From contig JAIUPT010000008.1 in NCBI GenBank assembly GCA_022315425.1, positions 310,001-374,000 on the forward strand: DNA of 64,000 nt, given 5' to 3'. This document shows, piece after piece, positions 22,150-33,385 of the stretch; the stretch's first letter is position 1; each line of letters starts with the position of its first letter. The notes under the pieces were generated by a model. That model ran no database searches, was not told where the DNA came from, and saw only the letters and a program-made list of their open reading frames with translations. Made by a program: the position numbers and the translations under genes. Origin of the DNA: Pseudevernia furfuracea (lineage: Eukaryota > Ascomycota > Lecanoromycetes > Lecanorales > Parmeliaceae).

Positions 22150-23222
22150 GAACACTTGGTGATACCTGTGACTCCCTAGCCATGAGGTACTTGCCCTCAT
22201 CACAAAATGCCTCGGAGCCTCTGAACTTCGCAAGTCTGTTGCCTACCTGCTTGTCGGGAAACGCTGGTACCATGCTGTGCTTCCTGTCTACCTCTGTCAA
22301 CTTCCTCTATCCACTCTTTACCTGACCTCCCACCACGACCTCGACCACCTCGACCACCTTTCTTGTTTCGAGCCTGATGGTACCAACAAGTGGAGGCCTT
22401 TGAATTTGGAATGTGACTCGATGACTGCTCGCCCAGTCCGCCTTCATGTCGGAGATCGAGAACGATGGCACTGGCGTAGAGAACAGCGAGTGCTGCCTTA
22501 ATGGGGAAGTCGCGTTAACGAGAAACCGGTTGAGCTGGTCTGCTATACTGCCTACTTGCAAAAGGCTTGGAGGAGTCCAGCCCGGAGGCTTCAAGCGAAG
22601 AGGACGGCGGCTTCGGGAATGCGATTGCTGATACGATTCTACCATTCGCAGTCTCATCTCAAGCTTCCCGTCCGGCCTCAACAATCTAACGCTGGACCTG
22701 TGCGGCTCAAGAGCCATCGCGCCTGATACTGGGAGGAAGCCTTTACATCCATGTCCTCTGATCGCCGAACGACTGCGCGATATCCAAAGCGTCAGGCTGC
22801 GACTGTGTGCATCTGCCCGCAAGCCTTTCAAAGCTCCCCACCAAAACCCAACGCCGGGTCAAGGTTGAAGAGGTTAATCGTTAGCCTCAACCTGCCTAAC
22901 TTCCCCGAAGCTGTCGACGAAGTTCGCCACGGTGACGACCATTTCAACCCGCGATCGTGCGTTGAGACCGCAGTCCCGCTTTACAAAACGATGATTGCAG
23001 CAGGGACAAAATTCGGGAAAATTGTTCCCGGACTGTCGATGATGCGAATCTCATGTCGGCCACCTCGCTCTATAGGAGTCGCTGTGGCTGGCTAGGGAAC
23101 GATACATGTTTTTTGAGCCAAGTGACGTCTCTCTTTACGAGGATGACGGGAGTCGGCGGACAGCATGGGAGGATAAGGGAACTCTGCCAGATGCAGGAAG
23201 TCTTAGGGAGCTGTTGTTATAG
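22150..23222 (+). pseudogene. F-box-like protein relic
   Basis: The N-terminal part reads LITKCLGASELRKSVAYLL, then GKRWYHAVLPVYLCQLPLS, the pattern of fungal F-box proteins, and runs to a stop near 22500. Later parts appear in other frames: LNNLTLDLCGSRAIAP, PLIAERLRDIQSVRLRLC, LIVSLNLPNFPEAVDEV, TMIAAGTKFGKIVPGLSMMR, and RYMFFEPSDVSLYEDDGSR near 23100-23150. The order fits one protein, but at least three frame changes and in-frame stops intervene. It is a degraded gene with no clear ATG. Confidence 0.65.
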
Positions 23223-23557
23223 TAGCAGGCTTATTCTTACGAAACAGCTTTCGCCCTCACGCAGGTCGGAACAAAGCCTGCATACGCCAAGAAATTCTAC
23301 CGACCTTGATAATTGCAATTCTGCTCAGTCCGTGTCTCAAGATGGCCCTATCGATTCGAGGATATATGCCATTCTGATTCTGCTCAGTCCTCATCTCAAA
23401 CTGGCTCATCCAAAAGTCGGAAGTAGGAGGTCCTGCATCATTGGCGCAAAGGTAGCTAGCTATAAGTCCAAAACACCTTGTCCTCGAAATAACATTTATA
23501 GCACTCGGAGCACTTTCACCTCTGAATACTCATCCAAGACCGACATCCGCAAACCTC
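23223..23557. other. Intergenic, no gene recognised
   Basis: A short stretch between the F-box relic and the 3' end of the GH27 gene. Two copies of a TTCTGCTCAGTCC-like word occur near 23320 and 23378. Confidence 0.45.
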
Positions 23558-25160
23558 TCAACTACCCACCTTCGTAAACTTATAAAGCACGCTCTCCCCT
23601 GCTCCCAGATTACAATAGGCCGTATCGGTCCAATTCCCTATATCAGTATGATCCGGGCCTCCACTCCCGCCCCCTCCCCACACTCTCCTCACATCCCAAG
23701 CATCAGCACCGTTTTCCATTCCAGCCCCGATACCCAAGGCAGTCAGCGGAATGGTTACCAGTTGCTCCGAACTGTCTCCTGGACAGGCCCCTAAAGCGGC
23801 ACAGGCGCTTTCGCGCTTGGAAAGGTGAGAGTCCGAGCCATAATTGGCTAGCACAACTACGGCAGTGCCATCGGGACTTGGGCCCGCGATCCAGGCTTGG
23901 AGTTGGAGAGCATCCGAACCTCCGACTGTGGGCGAGCCGGTGGGGTTGCGCGGCTGCATGGGATATGTGGCGGTAAAAGCGGCGATTGCTATTGCTTCTT
24001 CGTCGTACATAAGCATGTAACCTAGGGCATCTCTGGTTGTTTGGTCCGAGCCTGTGATCAGGTTTGCGCCAGCGCCGATCCAGTGGATGGCCATTGTGTA
24101 GCGTTGGACATCGGACAGACCGGACAGAGATTGTGGGTTTCCGGCGTAGGCGTTGTCCATGTCTGGGCGGATCGCGATGGGGGTCGTTTGGCGAGTTGGG
24201 TCGAGAGTTTGTGGGGTTATAAAGACGCGGTAGGCTTCGATGACTCGTTGAACCGCATCAAATGACGTGAAGGTAGATTTGCTGTCATTAGGTATTAGTT
24301 CTTGGGATATTGAGAGTATGGAAGTCACAAGCACACCCATCATTGTTGACATCAGTATCCAGGCGCAGCGTATCGGCATTGGCTTTCCAGACGTCCCATT
24401 CTGGCTCGTCTCGGTCGAGGCCCCAAGAGATGTCGAGGGGCATGGTAATACCGCAGTTTTTGATCGCTTGGCGATAATTCGCAACGGACTGACTGGTATC
24501 GGCTGGTAGAGTTTCGCCAGCATTGGGAGATCCAGGCATGAGATAATCAAGCTTGATCATATCCACGCCCCTGTTCCACGATTAGTGTACTTAGATTCAT
24601 CGAAAGCATCAGTTTTGGACTACTTACATTGACGCCAGATTGCAAATTACAGAGTCATGCCACTGCTGGACACCATCGGCGCTCCAATTGAATGCTTGAC
24701 GTAGATTGTAGGTCACGCTAGTATCAAAGACATCACCAATCTTGATGGTAGTGTTCTCAATGGTGGTTTCGCCATCTCCGACGAAAGCACCAGGTAGTAG
24801 GTAGATCCCGACCTTGTAGCCTTGACTATGTTCATGATCTGCAAAGCCCGCCAAAGACTTGTACCAGGTGAAGATGTTAGCATTGTCGGGCACGATACGT
24901 CCGTATTGGTCACCACCATTCAAAGACCAACCAGAGTCGATGCTGCAATAGTAATCAAAGCCCGCAGTCAGGACCATCAGATCGCATTGTTGCGCGAAAT
25001 GGTAGTCGTTGAAATCAAACCCGGCCGCTTTGTAGGTACTTGGGTTGGCTTGAAGACCGAAGGAGTTCCATCCTCGAATCCTGTTCGTGAATGGAGTCCC
25101 TAATACTGGAGCATTGAAGAGAGGCGCGATGACCGCTAGGAGGTGGAGTAACAGCTTCAT
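23558..25160 (-). CDS. Secreted GH27-type alpha-galactosidase
   Basis: Three exons (24628-25160, 24337-24570, 23558-24281) join in frame over introns of 57 and 55 bases to 496 residues. A signal peptide (MKLLLHLLAVIAPLFNAPVLG) is followed by a clan-D TIM barrel start, RGWNSFG, and then LMVLTAGFDYYCSIDSGWS. IKLDYLMPGSP (D186) is the expected nucleophile strand, and LRLDTDVNN is the region of the second acid. A C-terminal beta domain holds LQAWIAGPSPDGTAVVVLANYG. Family knowledge gives hydrolysis of alpha-galactosyl (or related alpha-glycoside) ends from plant or fungal polysaccharides outside the cell. Exact specificity is not fixed, because this branch differs from classical fungal alpha-galactosidases. 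It is divergently arranged with the Zn2Cys6 regulator at 25794. Confidence 0.85.
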
Positions 25161-25793
25161 TGCGCGACGTTTTACATACCGCCTACAAGATATCGAAGAA
25201 CACGGAACCTTTCGTTGTCTCTAATGGCACAGCAGATTATGTCATAGAGCTTGTCATAGAGCACCGTCAGAATTTGGTAGAGTCTTGTGAGATAGCTAAA
25301 TAACGATGCGTTCTTTTTCCTCGAGTACCTAGGTAGACGCGAAGCCGTTCGTTGACACTGATTTCTTCTCGTGTCCTTTCGATCTTTCTTCTCATCTTAT
25401 GGTAGCCTTCCCCGCCCACAGCCTTGAACACCACCAGCCTTGTGGCGCAGCGCGGCATGGTGTTGGGGGGCCTCTCGGCGAACACCGGAGCAAATTTGCA
25501 GATGGTGACAGTGTGCATGATTTACTTTGAGCAATGATGGAGTTTCACGGCCGTGTATGTGAGTACGTGTCGAGTCCAAGCTAATTGTAAATTGATTGGT
25601 CAATATTCTACACGTACTCGTACCAGATGAGTCAGCGAGTCGGTCGGTATCTAAGACTTTACTCCGACTCCGACTCCTTTCCTCATTTTACACCGGTGGT
25701 ACCCCCAGCCACGGCCGTCGGACGTCCTTTTGTGTCTTTTGTTACTCGTACCTTTGGAACCTGTCGTACAGGTTGTATTGAAAGTCGCAAAGA
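25161..25793. promoter_or_regulatory. Shared divergent promoter of GH27 enzyme and Zn2Cys6 regulator
   Basis: 633 bases lie between the two start codons and contain no supported gene. The head-to-head layout suggests co-regulation; I cannot identify a specific binding site with confidence. Confidence 0.5.
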
Positions 25794-28073
25794 ATGCAGA
25801 CCATGGAACAGTTCACTCCGTTAGTGTTTGGTGGAGAACCGCCTCTATTGCCCGAACATCCTCAAATTACGGCCAGTTCTTCCAGACAGTCCAGCACGCG
25901 AGCATGTGCCATGTGCGTCAAAGCGAAGGCAAAGTGCATGCCTCACCCTGAAATTGAGGGCGTTTGCCAGCGGTAATATCTCTCCCATTGCAAAGTGCAA
26001 CATCCATTGTAGCTAAGACCTCACAGGTGCCATCGTTTGAAAAAGCAATGCTTCTTACACGAGCGGCCACGCCGTAAGCGTACACGGACATCGAAGCCAA
26101 CGTATGTTCCGAGTCCCCTCCTCGGCGTTTGTATGCGCGACTAATTTCTTGCATAGACGCGTTGCCCAATTGGAACAGAAGCTGGATAGCCTCGTCACGT
26201 TACTAACATCCAAGGAAACCAGTCCGCAGATGACTTCGTCGGGCCCGGCGCCTGGAATTTTTATACCAAGGTCACCAGTGTCTTTGGACTCTAACGCATC
26301 CACAGCTGAACCATCTACCGTAACGCCTCCGTCGACCGATCTGGAGGGAGAAACACTAGCCTTGACATCTCTCAACGGTAGCACCGCTCCAGCTGGCTTT
26401 CTATCTGCTCCGGCTGCTAAGAATTCGGTGGTCACGCGTCGAGTGCCGTCGCAGCTTGAGCCCGATGAGCATGAAGTAGAAACTCTGTTACTCGAATTCA
26501 AGAAAAACTTGGCGGAGCAGTTTCCTTTCGTTGTGCTAGACCTAGATAGCACGTCACAAAAGCTTCGTCATGAGAGACCGTTGCTTTGGAAAGCCATCAT
26601 AGTTGCGTCTTCGCATAGCAACTCGGATCGTCAAATGGCACTCGGAGCTATCCTGGTGGAGGATCTCACTATGCGCCTGCTGCTCAGAGCTGAAAAGTCT
26701 CTCGACCTGCTTCAAGCACTCCTCGTTCTCATTGCATGGTATGAACTTTCGGTTCCTTGTTCTATTGGCCAATACTATGAATCGCGAGCATTGATGGGAT
26801 TTCAGGTACCACTATCACACACTCGTCAACCCACAAATGACCAATTTACTTCACTTGGCTAAGGCGCTGATCAACAACATGGGCTTAAATCGCACACAGA
26901 ACGCCTATGATCGTGGCAAATTTTTCTTGGACGGGCACGATCTCACTAACCCCGGGACTCACTTATCCCACGGATCAGAATGTAGCAGACCTGACGGGTG
27001 GAGAGCCCTTGCTGGCTGTTTTTATGTGACATCCGTGTACGTTCCTTTCATCCCATGACTTCACGTATATCTGTCATCTACGGAGCCTGAACTTTTGAAC
27101 AGGATTTCTGCCAGCTGCCGAGGTTTGGAGCCACAGTTCAACACATCCTACATATTAGAATGCTGCCGCAAGCTCGAAGAGGCTGGACAGTATCAAAGTG
27201 ACGCTTTACTAGTGCAGCTTGTGCGTCTTCAAGAAATTCGGTATCGCATGGGTCGTAGCTTTCCATACGACGAATCACTTATGCCTCGAACATCAGATGC
27301 TCCCGTGGATGTGTTTATAAGAGCATGGCAAAAGGAGCTTGAGACATTCTGGGCTTCACTGCCGGCTGAACTTCAACAAAATCGTAAGCCCACCCTGTAC
27401 AAATCATAAAAAGGGCGCATCGATTAATTGTGTGTTGACTCAAGAGCTTTTACTCGTAACCTATCATACTACCGAAATCGCACTTTACGAAATTGACATG
27501 AGCGAATGCCTTGTGTGCCTACCTAGAGCGACCATCAAATTTGCCGATAGGACAGGAAGACTGGAATATATCTACGCCAGTCTTTTGGCGACTAGGAAAG
27601 TTTTCGACGTGTACTCATCAGTCCCTGTCGAAAGGCTAGCCGGCATCTGCTCTACGCTTTGGGTTCAATTCAACCATGCACTCTTGTATGGCATCAAACT
27701 TCTTAGCTCTGAGCTCGATGACTGGGATTTGCAGCATGCGCGAAGTGTACTGACGTTCCCCGATATCTTGCACAGCCAGGTCAAGGCAATCGAAGAGGTC
27801 ATCTCCAGGCGCGGTCTCGTATCAGAGACCGCTATGGATGGGAAGGATCTGTTTTCCCGCTTCCTTAAAAAACTGCATCATGCTTTGCGGTGGTACGAAT
27901 CTTCACGTGTCTCAAGGATTGAGTCGCAAGCACCGAGCCAGCAGCCCCTCGACCCCAATGGATCCTTGGAAGCGACGGACGCTGGGGCGTCGCTTCCGGT
28001 CTTCGACGACGCTTTTTGGCAAAACCTTTTCGATGACAGCTGGATGCTCGTGGGGGATGGAGTCAGCACGTGA
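25794..28073 (+). CDS. Zn2Cys6 transcription factor with fungal-specific trans-acting domain
   Basis: Six exons (25794-25972, 26027-26101, 26157-26738, 26806-27036, 27103-27383, 27445-28073) join in frame to 658 residues. Cysteines 38, 41, 48, 58, 61 and 68 give C-X2-C-X6-C-X9-C-X2-C-X6-C with a basic loop (VKAKAK). A basic stretch (HERPRRKR) and a short coiled coil (RVAQLEQKLDSLVTLL) for dimerisation follow. The middle region carries the fungal trans domain: LLQALLVLIAWYHY, NLLHLAKALINNMGLN, WRALAGCFYVTSV and TYHTTEIALYEI. The first intron splits the zinc cluster, as in many fungal regulators. Its likely target is the divergent GH27 gene, by position only. The C-terminus is short and acidic. 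Confidence 0.88.
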
Positions 28074-29022
28074 TACGAAGAAGGAAAAAGTCCCCTACGC
28101 GCCCCGCAATCAACACCCTGAGATCCCCACTCAAATCCAAAACCACACTCCCGGCAAAAACACCGCATTCGCAACCAACAATAAGGGCTTGCGGCCGAAA
28201 ATGTCGGATATTCTCTTCCCGGAAGAGAACCGAGGCCGTCTGTCCGAGGAGGTTGGCGGAGCCGACCCAAGCGAAGCCGGGGCCTGAAGCGTGGAAAGAG
28301 GCGGCGATGGTGGGGAGGGCGGTAGGAAGAGGGCTAGTACGAGGATGGTTTGGTAGTTGAAGCTAACAGGTCGGGGGTAGGGTCGGGGTCCCGTGGATGT
28401 GCATCTGAGAGAGGAGGGAGTGGTGCTGGAGAAAGGTGTTGAGGAAGAAGTGAGGGTGGGTGTAGGGTTTGAAGAATTTTTGGTGTTCGCGAGTCAGGGT
28501 CACGCGTAGTTAGAGAAGGTCGATTTTTAGACTTCAGAAGGTGTTGCAAATCATGGTGTGAGAAAGTACTGTTCATCGTGTGGAGATCTTACCGTGGATC
28601 GGATACTACAGTGATATAGAAAAAAAGAGTATCCCGTTCATCGGCTGGACAGGATGAACATGAATGTGATCAATCCTCTGCATGAGTTTTCGCAGTGACA
28701 CCAATACTAATGTTATCGACGGATCAGTCCTTATCTTGGGCACTGAGCGTCCATTTTGCTTTCACGATCCGAGAAAGTGTTCGCTGCCGAATTTAAAAAA
28801 AAGAAAAGAAAAAAAAAATCCCTCAAAGAAAGGCGGTAAAGAACAACCCAATGTACACCCTCCCAACGTGTAGAAAGTAAACGCAAAACACAGAAAATCC
28901 TATCCGAGACATGGAAGCGGAAAAAACCAGTCCAAAGGTCCAGCGAAGAAGAAGACAATAACCATCGAAAGCTAGACTCTATCCCATAACCACCCCTTCC
29001 ATCCATTCCAGCCACTAACCGA
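28074..29022. other. Intergenic, no gene recognised
   Basis: Lies between two converging genes, so it holds both 3' ends. An A-rich run is at 28796-28822. Overlapping frames at 28070-28360 and 28334-28576 look like chance products. Confidence 0.5.
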
Positions 29023-30004
29023 CTAACCGCGACGGCTCCGGAGACGACTATTAGCCATCACCAAATAACCCCCCACACACTTCGTACCCAACGCCACGGG
29101 ACCGAATTGGACGGTGAGCTCCATGGTGCATTCACCGATCTGGGTGCCATCGGCCGAGCAGACCGTTTGGCCAGCGGTCGTGCACGAGGCGGTCGGGCCC
29201 GCGGGCGCGGAGGAGGGTTGCTGCGCAGCGCTTGGAGAGACGACGGTGGAGGGTACAGAGGGCGCAACGGAGGGCGAGACGGCCGGTCCACCGGACGGCG
29301 CGGCGGGGGAGCTTGGATTTTCGGTGGGCGCAGGAGCGGCGGCACCCGAGGGCACGACGGCCGCGACTTTCTCCTGCACGTGCAGGGATGGGAGGGCCGC
29401 GGATGGTAATGCTGCTGCTGCCGCAGACGACGATGGCTGGACGGCCGACGATACACTCGACGTGCCGTCGCTTTCGCTCGGGTTGCCAGGAACGGTCCAG
29501 CCAATCGGCGTCCACTGAATGTTGTGCAGCCTGCCGACGCTAGTTGGTGCGAAGTTGTTGAAAAACTCGACCGTAGTGTCCATGTCACCGAATGCGCAAC
29601 CTACACACGTATCCGTGACGGTGGCGATAATGTCCGTGCCGGTGGTGGGATTGTGGATCGAGATCTGCTTGTTGCATATTGGGTTGTCGTTTGGGTTGGC
29701 GGGATTAGCCATCATGGACACTGCGAGGGCGACAATGGCGTCGCCGTTCTTGTTGATAGTACCGCAGGAGCCTGATGAAACGGTAGGGGTCAGCGGTGCT
29801 CGTGATTGAAGAGGATAGATAGGGTTTGAGCCGCCAGAGGAGTGTGGAAAAGAAAGGCCCGAAAGGGTGGATGGAAGGAAGCAGAGGTGGGTATCTTCAG
29901 AGTTACGTACCTAGTCCAGGGCTGTAGAAGGTGAGGGCACCTGAGTAGGCATTTGCGAGAGGGATGGAGATGGCGAGGCCGAGGGCGACGGCAGGGAGTT
30001 TCAT
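29023..30004 (-). CDS. Secreted double-psi beta-barrel (RlpA/expansin-like) protein
   Basis: Two exons, 29911-30004 and 29023-29771, join over a 139-base intron (GTACGT donor, CATCAG acceptor) to 280 residues. A signal peptide (residues 1-19, MKLPAVALGLAISIPLANA) precedes a double-psi barrel: GALTFYSPGLGSCG, VALAVSMM, ATVTDTCVGCAFGDMD and FAPTSVGRLHNIQWTPIGW. This pattern is shared by fungal Asp f 7-like, papain-inhibitor-like and expansin-like secreted proteins. A Ser/Pro/Ala-rich linker of about 90 residues, probably O-glycosylated, leads to a C-terminal domain with four cysteines (CTTAGQTVC, GECTMEL, GTKCVGG). A wall or carbohydrate-binding role is inferred. Long antisense frames over the linker are composition shadows. 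Confidence 0.82.
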
Positions 30005-31210
30005 TGTTATTGGGTGAAGTTGGATTTTTGTTTTGCTCAACTTGAAAGGTCTGTGTGGGGTATGAAGATGTCGTGGTTATGCAAAATGTACGATTCTTAG
30101 AGCGTTGGTAAGGAGTGGACGTTCCTATATAGGAAGCAAATTTCTACGATAAAGCGTGGACAGGTAATGCGAATTGGACAAGATGAGTTGCGCATTTCCA
30201 TGGCATCTTATATGCGAGATTGATCTCGATGAAAAAGTGATAATGAAAAGGTCAGCACAAGACGAGGTTGGGTCACAAGATAGATCAAGGTGGCCACAAC
30301 GCGTTTTCTTAGTTCGAGTGTAGATTCAATTGAACATTCTTTCTCAGAGTACTAATGTAGATGGCTTTTCAGACAGGAATAGTGATGCGTTAGAAAGTGG
30401 TGAGCATAGTACAAAGAATGATGGAAATTTGAAGGAAGCATAGCGCAGCCTCCAAATTAACCCTCACTATTTCGATGAAAGCGATGCTTTCAAAAGAAAA
30501 CAAAGAGAAAATCTTTCGAATACCACCAGATACCCTCGCGGACATTTTTGCTTCTTCTATGCCTCTTAGAGATTCACGGAGGAGACAATCGAACAAAACA
30601 GTCCAAGGATAAATTTAGCAGCGGGATGAGCTCAATCTTATCTTGGCTATTGTTGTAAGGGAAGCCGCGATAGTCTGTCCAAGCAGGATATTGTCTCCGC
30701 GCATAGCTTCTGCACGAATATGAATGACCCTGGGGTACCATTCTCTGCTTCATGCCGCAAAGATGATGGACGAAGAGTAGGGAGAGAGAGAGAGAGGTGC
30801 TCTCGGTGCTCTAACATAGCCGAGATACTCGTATGTGTATGATAACTTCTTAAGGGTAGGACGGGATGTTCCCCGCGAATCCCACTGCCTTCCGACGTCT
30901 TCGATTTCCCTCAACTGCTCCCTATACTGTCCCGTAGCTATCGATATCTGCTTCTTTCCCTTGTCACCGCTATAGACGGTGCGCTCAGGATAATCTAGAA
31001 GCCTGGTCCAGACCCCAGAGACACCCGAATAGTCTATGCAACCAATTCTCGTGACAACGCACCTTTGCATACTCCGCGACCCACTTATCGCAGCGCGTTT
31101 CTATTTCCAGTACTACTTTTTCCCAAAGCTTTGTCGATCTGCAAGTTTACTGTCATAGCCATCTGCAGCATCTGTTTAAAGGGCCAATCGCATCACGCAA
31201 ACACATAACG
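30005..31210. other. Intergenic, divergent promoters
   Basis: Separates two divergent genes. A GA-dinucleotide run lies near 30779-30795. No supported gene; minus frames at 30390-30596 and 30750-31070 show no domain. Confidence 0.45.
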
Positions 31211-32143
31211 ATGGTCAAAGCTCCGCCCCAAGCGCCCGTTGCGGCTGCCTCTACGCCAGCTATGCAAGATAGTGCTGGCCAAAAGGATGCAGACCGGAGA
31301 CATGGTGGGAAAGTAGTAGGCCAGCGAAAGCCGACTACTGTTGCGCAAGAGATTACTCGGAGGGATGTCCACACCGCTTCTTCTATTAATGCCCAACGGC
31401 GACTGCCAAAGAATAGCGCCAAAGAACAAGATCCTGGACATCAACCAGCAACCCGTCGCATCGTGAGCAAAGAAGCACCTCAAAGCACACCACCCAAGTC
31501 TCAGACCACCACAAGCTCCAAGCCAGTGCTCGTCCGCGGCCCGTCGACCAAGCCAAACATGAAAAAGAAGCACCAGCCCGCCGACAAGTCCACATCACCC
31601 AAACTCCCGCCTGTCGAGAGCTTCTCGTTCCAGGATATCCTTGGCTCGATTGGTCCGGAAGCCAATGCCTCAATCGATGCCATCGCAGAGATATGCGGTC
31701 GAAGCAAGATGAGCTTGGCCGCAGAACATAGCAGTCATCGACCACCTCACGGACAACTCGCGACTACGGGAAGCAGCCCAGACAATCTTTTCCTACCTGC
31801 ACGGCTCGAGCCAGTAGCGGAGGCGAGCTCTAACCGGCCGCATACACGGTCGATGTCGAAAAGCTTGGCTCTAGCCACTGGATCTCCCCACAATGGGGAG
31901 GGGCTACCAGGCAATCCTACGGCTGCTACGTCGAATGTAACTTCGCACACTCACACCAGTACTCTTGGCCATGGAAGAGACGAGATGACCACGTCCGCGT
32001 CTCTGCTTCCACAGATTTTGGCTTGGCTCCGCCGCTCCGGCTCCACAGCAACCAACGAGCAAACCAGTGCGTCCAGTCAAGATGTTGGCGCAGTCAGCGC
32101 TATGCATAGGCTCTTGAACGATACATCCGAAGCTCAATCGTGA
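31211..32143 (+). CDS. Hypothetical protein, largely disordered
   Basis: A single exon of 310 residues starts at the ATG at 31211. It is rich in Ser, Thr, Pro, Lys and Gln, with lysine-rich patches (KPNMKKKHQPADK). One more ordered stretch at about residues 136-162 (VESFSFQDILGSIGPEANAS, then IDAIAEICGRSKMSLA) looks like the conserved core, and a short hydrophobic helix follows later (LLPQILAWLRRSG). There are no membrane segments, signal peptide or catalytic motif. Coding status rests on length and the absence of stops. Function unknown. Confidence 0.5.
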   Translation: MVKAPPQAPVAAASTPAMQDSAGQKDADRRHGGKVVGQRKPTTVAQEITRRDVHTASSINAQRRLPKNSAKEQDPGHQPATRRIVSKEAPQSTPPKSQTTTSSKPVLVRGPSTKPNMKKKHQPADKSTSPKLPPVESFSFQDILGSIGPEANASIDAIAEICGRSKMSLAAEHSSHRPPHGQLATTGSSPDNLFLPARLEPVAEASSNRPHTRSMSKSLALATGSPHNGEGLPGNPTAATSNVTSHTHTSTLGHGRDEMTTSASLLPQILAWLRRSGSTATNEQTSASSQDVGAVSAMHRLLNDTSEAQS

Positions 32144-33385
32144 GCGCAGACCGTGAGCTGCAATCCTGCTTAAGCCTACCGTATAAAGTACACATGTTTC
32201 GAACCGTCCGCTTGCAAGGCGCTTATATCCAGATTTTCCTTTCTGCAATTTCCATATCGGAGATCCTGGTTATTTGATCCTCGGTCAGGAACAACTGACC
32301 GCAGGTGACGAGGACACTGCAACCTCTGGACGCCTGGCGGTGAACCATAACCACCCCTAAATGTTAGACCTGACCCTATACTAGAAGTCACGTCTTTTGG
32401 GCGCCACTGATCCCCTGTAGACTCGCAACGTCAGTCCTATCTAAATGGTCCGCAACACCCATGGCCACGGGTCGAGTTCGACCAGTGGACGGGACATCCT
32501 TTCCAAGTTCAACCGGCCTGCGTGCCAGCATATTGGCTACACTCCAGGCACTATTCATATCCCTCATTCAACATGGTAATGACTCCCGGAGATATTTCAA
32601 TGTGGACAAGAGGGTGTACAGGCAAACCTTCGAATCCACGTCAATTCGGTTTCCTTTGTGATGGCGGCCAAAAAATCGTTTTCAGAAGCCAACATTCCCC
32701 AGGTGCAGCAGGGGTTTTGCAACCAACTTCAAAGTTGATCGACGAAATCCCTTTTTCCAATGAGATACATGAACGAACCCCCTGCAACTAACCACGGCAC
32801 GATCGACCAGGCTATCAACTACTCTATAGGAGCTGCCAGGCCCGAAAGCCGGAATCTTAAACTGCAGGTACCCTGTGGCACAAGCGTTGAACGATGATGG
32901 GGTGTTTTAAGTCATGGTGTCTTAAAGCGCAACCTGTTCGTTCACTGGAAACTGTATATGTAGAACAAACAGCAGGCAACCGGCGGCAAAAAAATGCGAG
33001 TTCGCTCCTCTACTGAATAAATAAGTAATAACGAGGGGTATCAATTAACGAACCTATATACAACCACACGCATTATATGTACACCCTCCCCCCTTCCCCC
33101 CGGTTCCCCCATTTCCTCCTCACAGCCGCCCCAATAGACCTCATAACACTCATTAGAAAGCTCAAACCCCACCGTCTCCCAAACCCCCCCTGCCGAAAAA
33201 CCCCAGAGCCTGCCCCAGGGGCGCCCACCCCATGAACGCAAAAGTGCACGAACCCGCGCTGTATGCCCAAAAAACCCCCGGCTGCTGTATGTATGTATGC
33301 CGCATACCCCCCGAATCTGCCCCTCCCCCCCTCTCCCCCAAACCAAAAAAAAAAACAAGCCACGCGACCGACACCCACAACGCTC
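32144..33385. other. Intergenic, no gene recognised
   Basis: Contains C-rich tracts at about 33078-33120 and 33300-33345 near the 3' end of the next, minus-strand gene. No supported gene. Confidence 0.45.

Noticed and set aside
22307..22831. 174-codon minus-strand frame
   Set aside because: It lies opposite the F-box relic and has no domain or start context of its own.
29107..29543. Plus-strand frames of 100-134 codons opposite the secreted barrel protein
   Set aside because: Caused by the GC-rich Ser/Pro/Ala linker; amino-acid composition is that expected of an antisense shadow.
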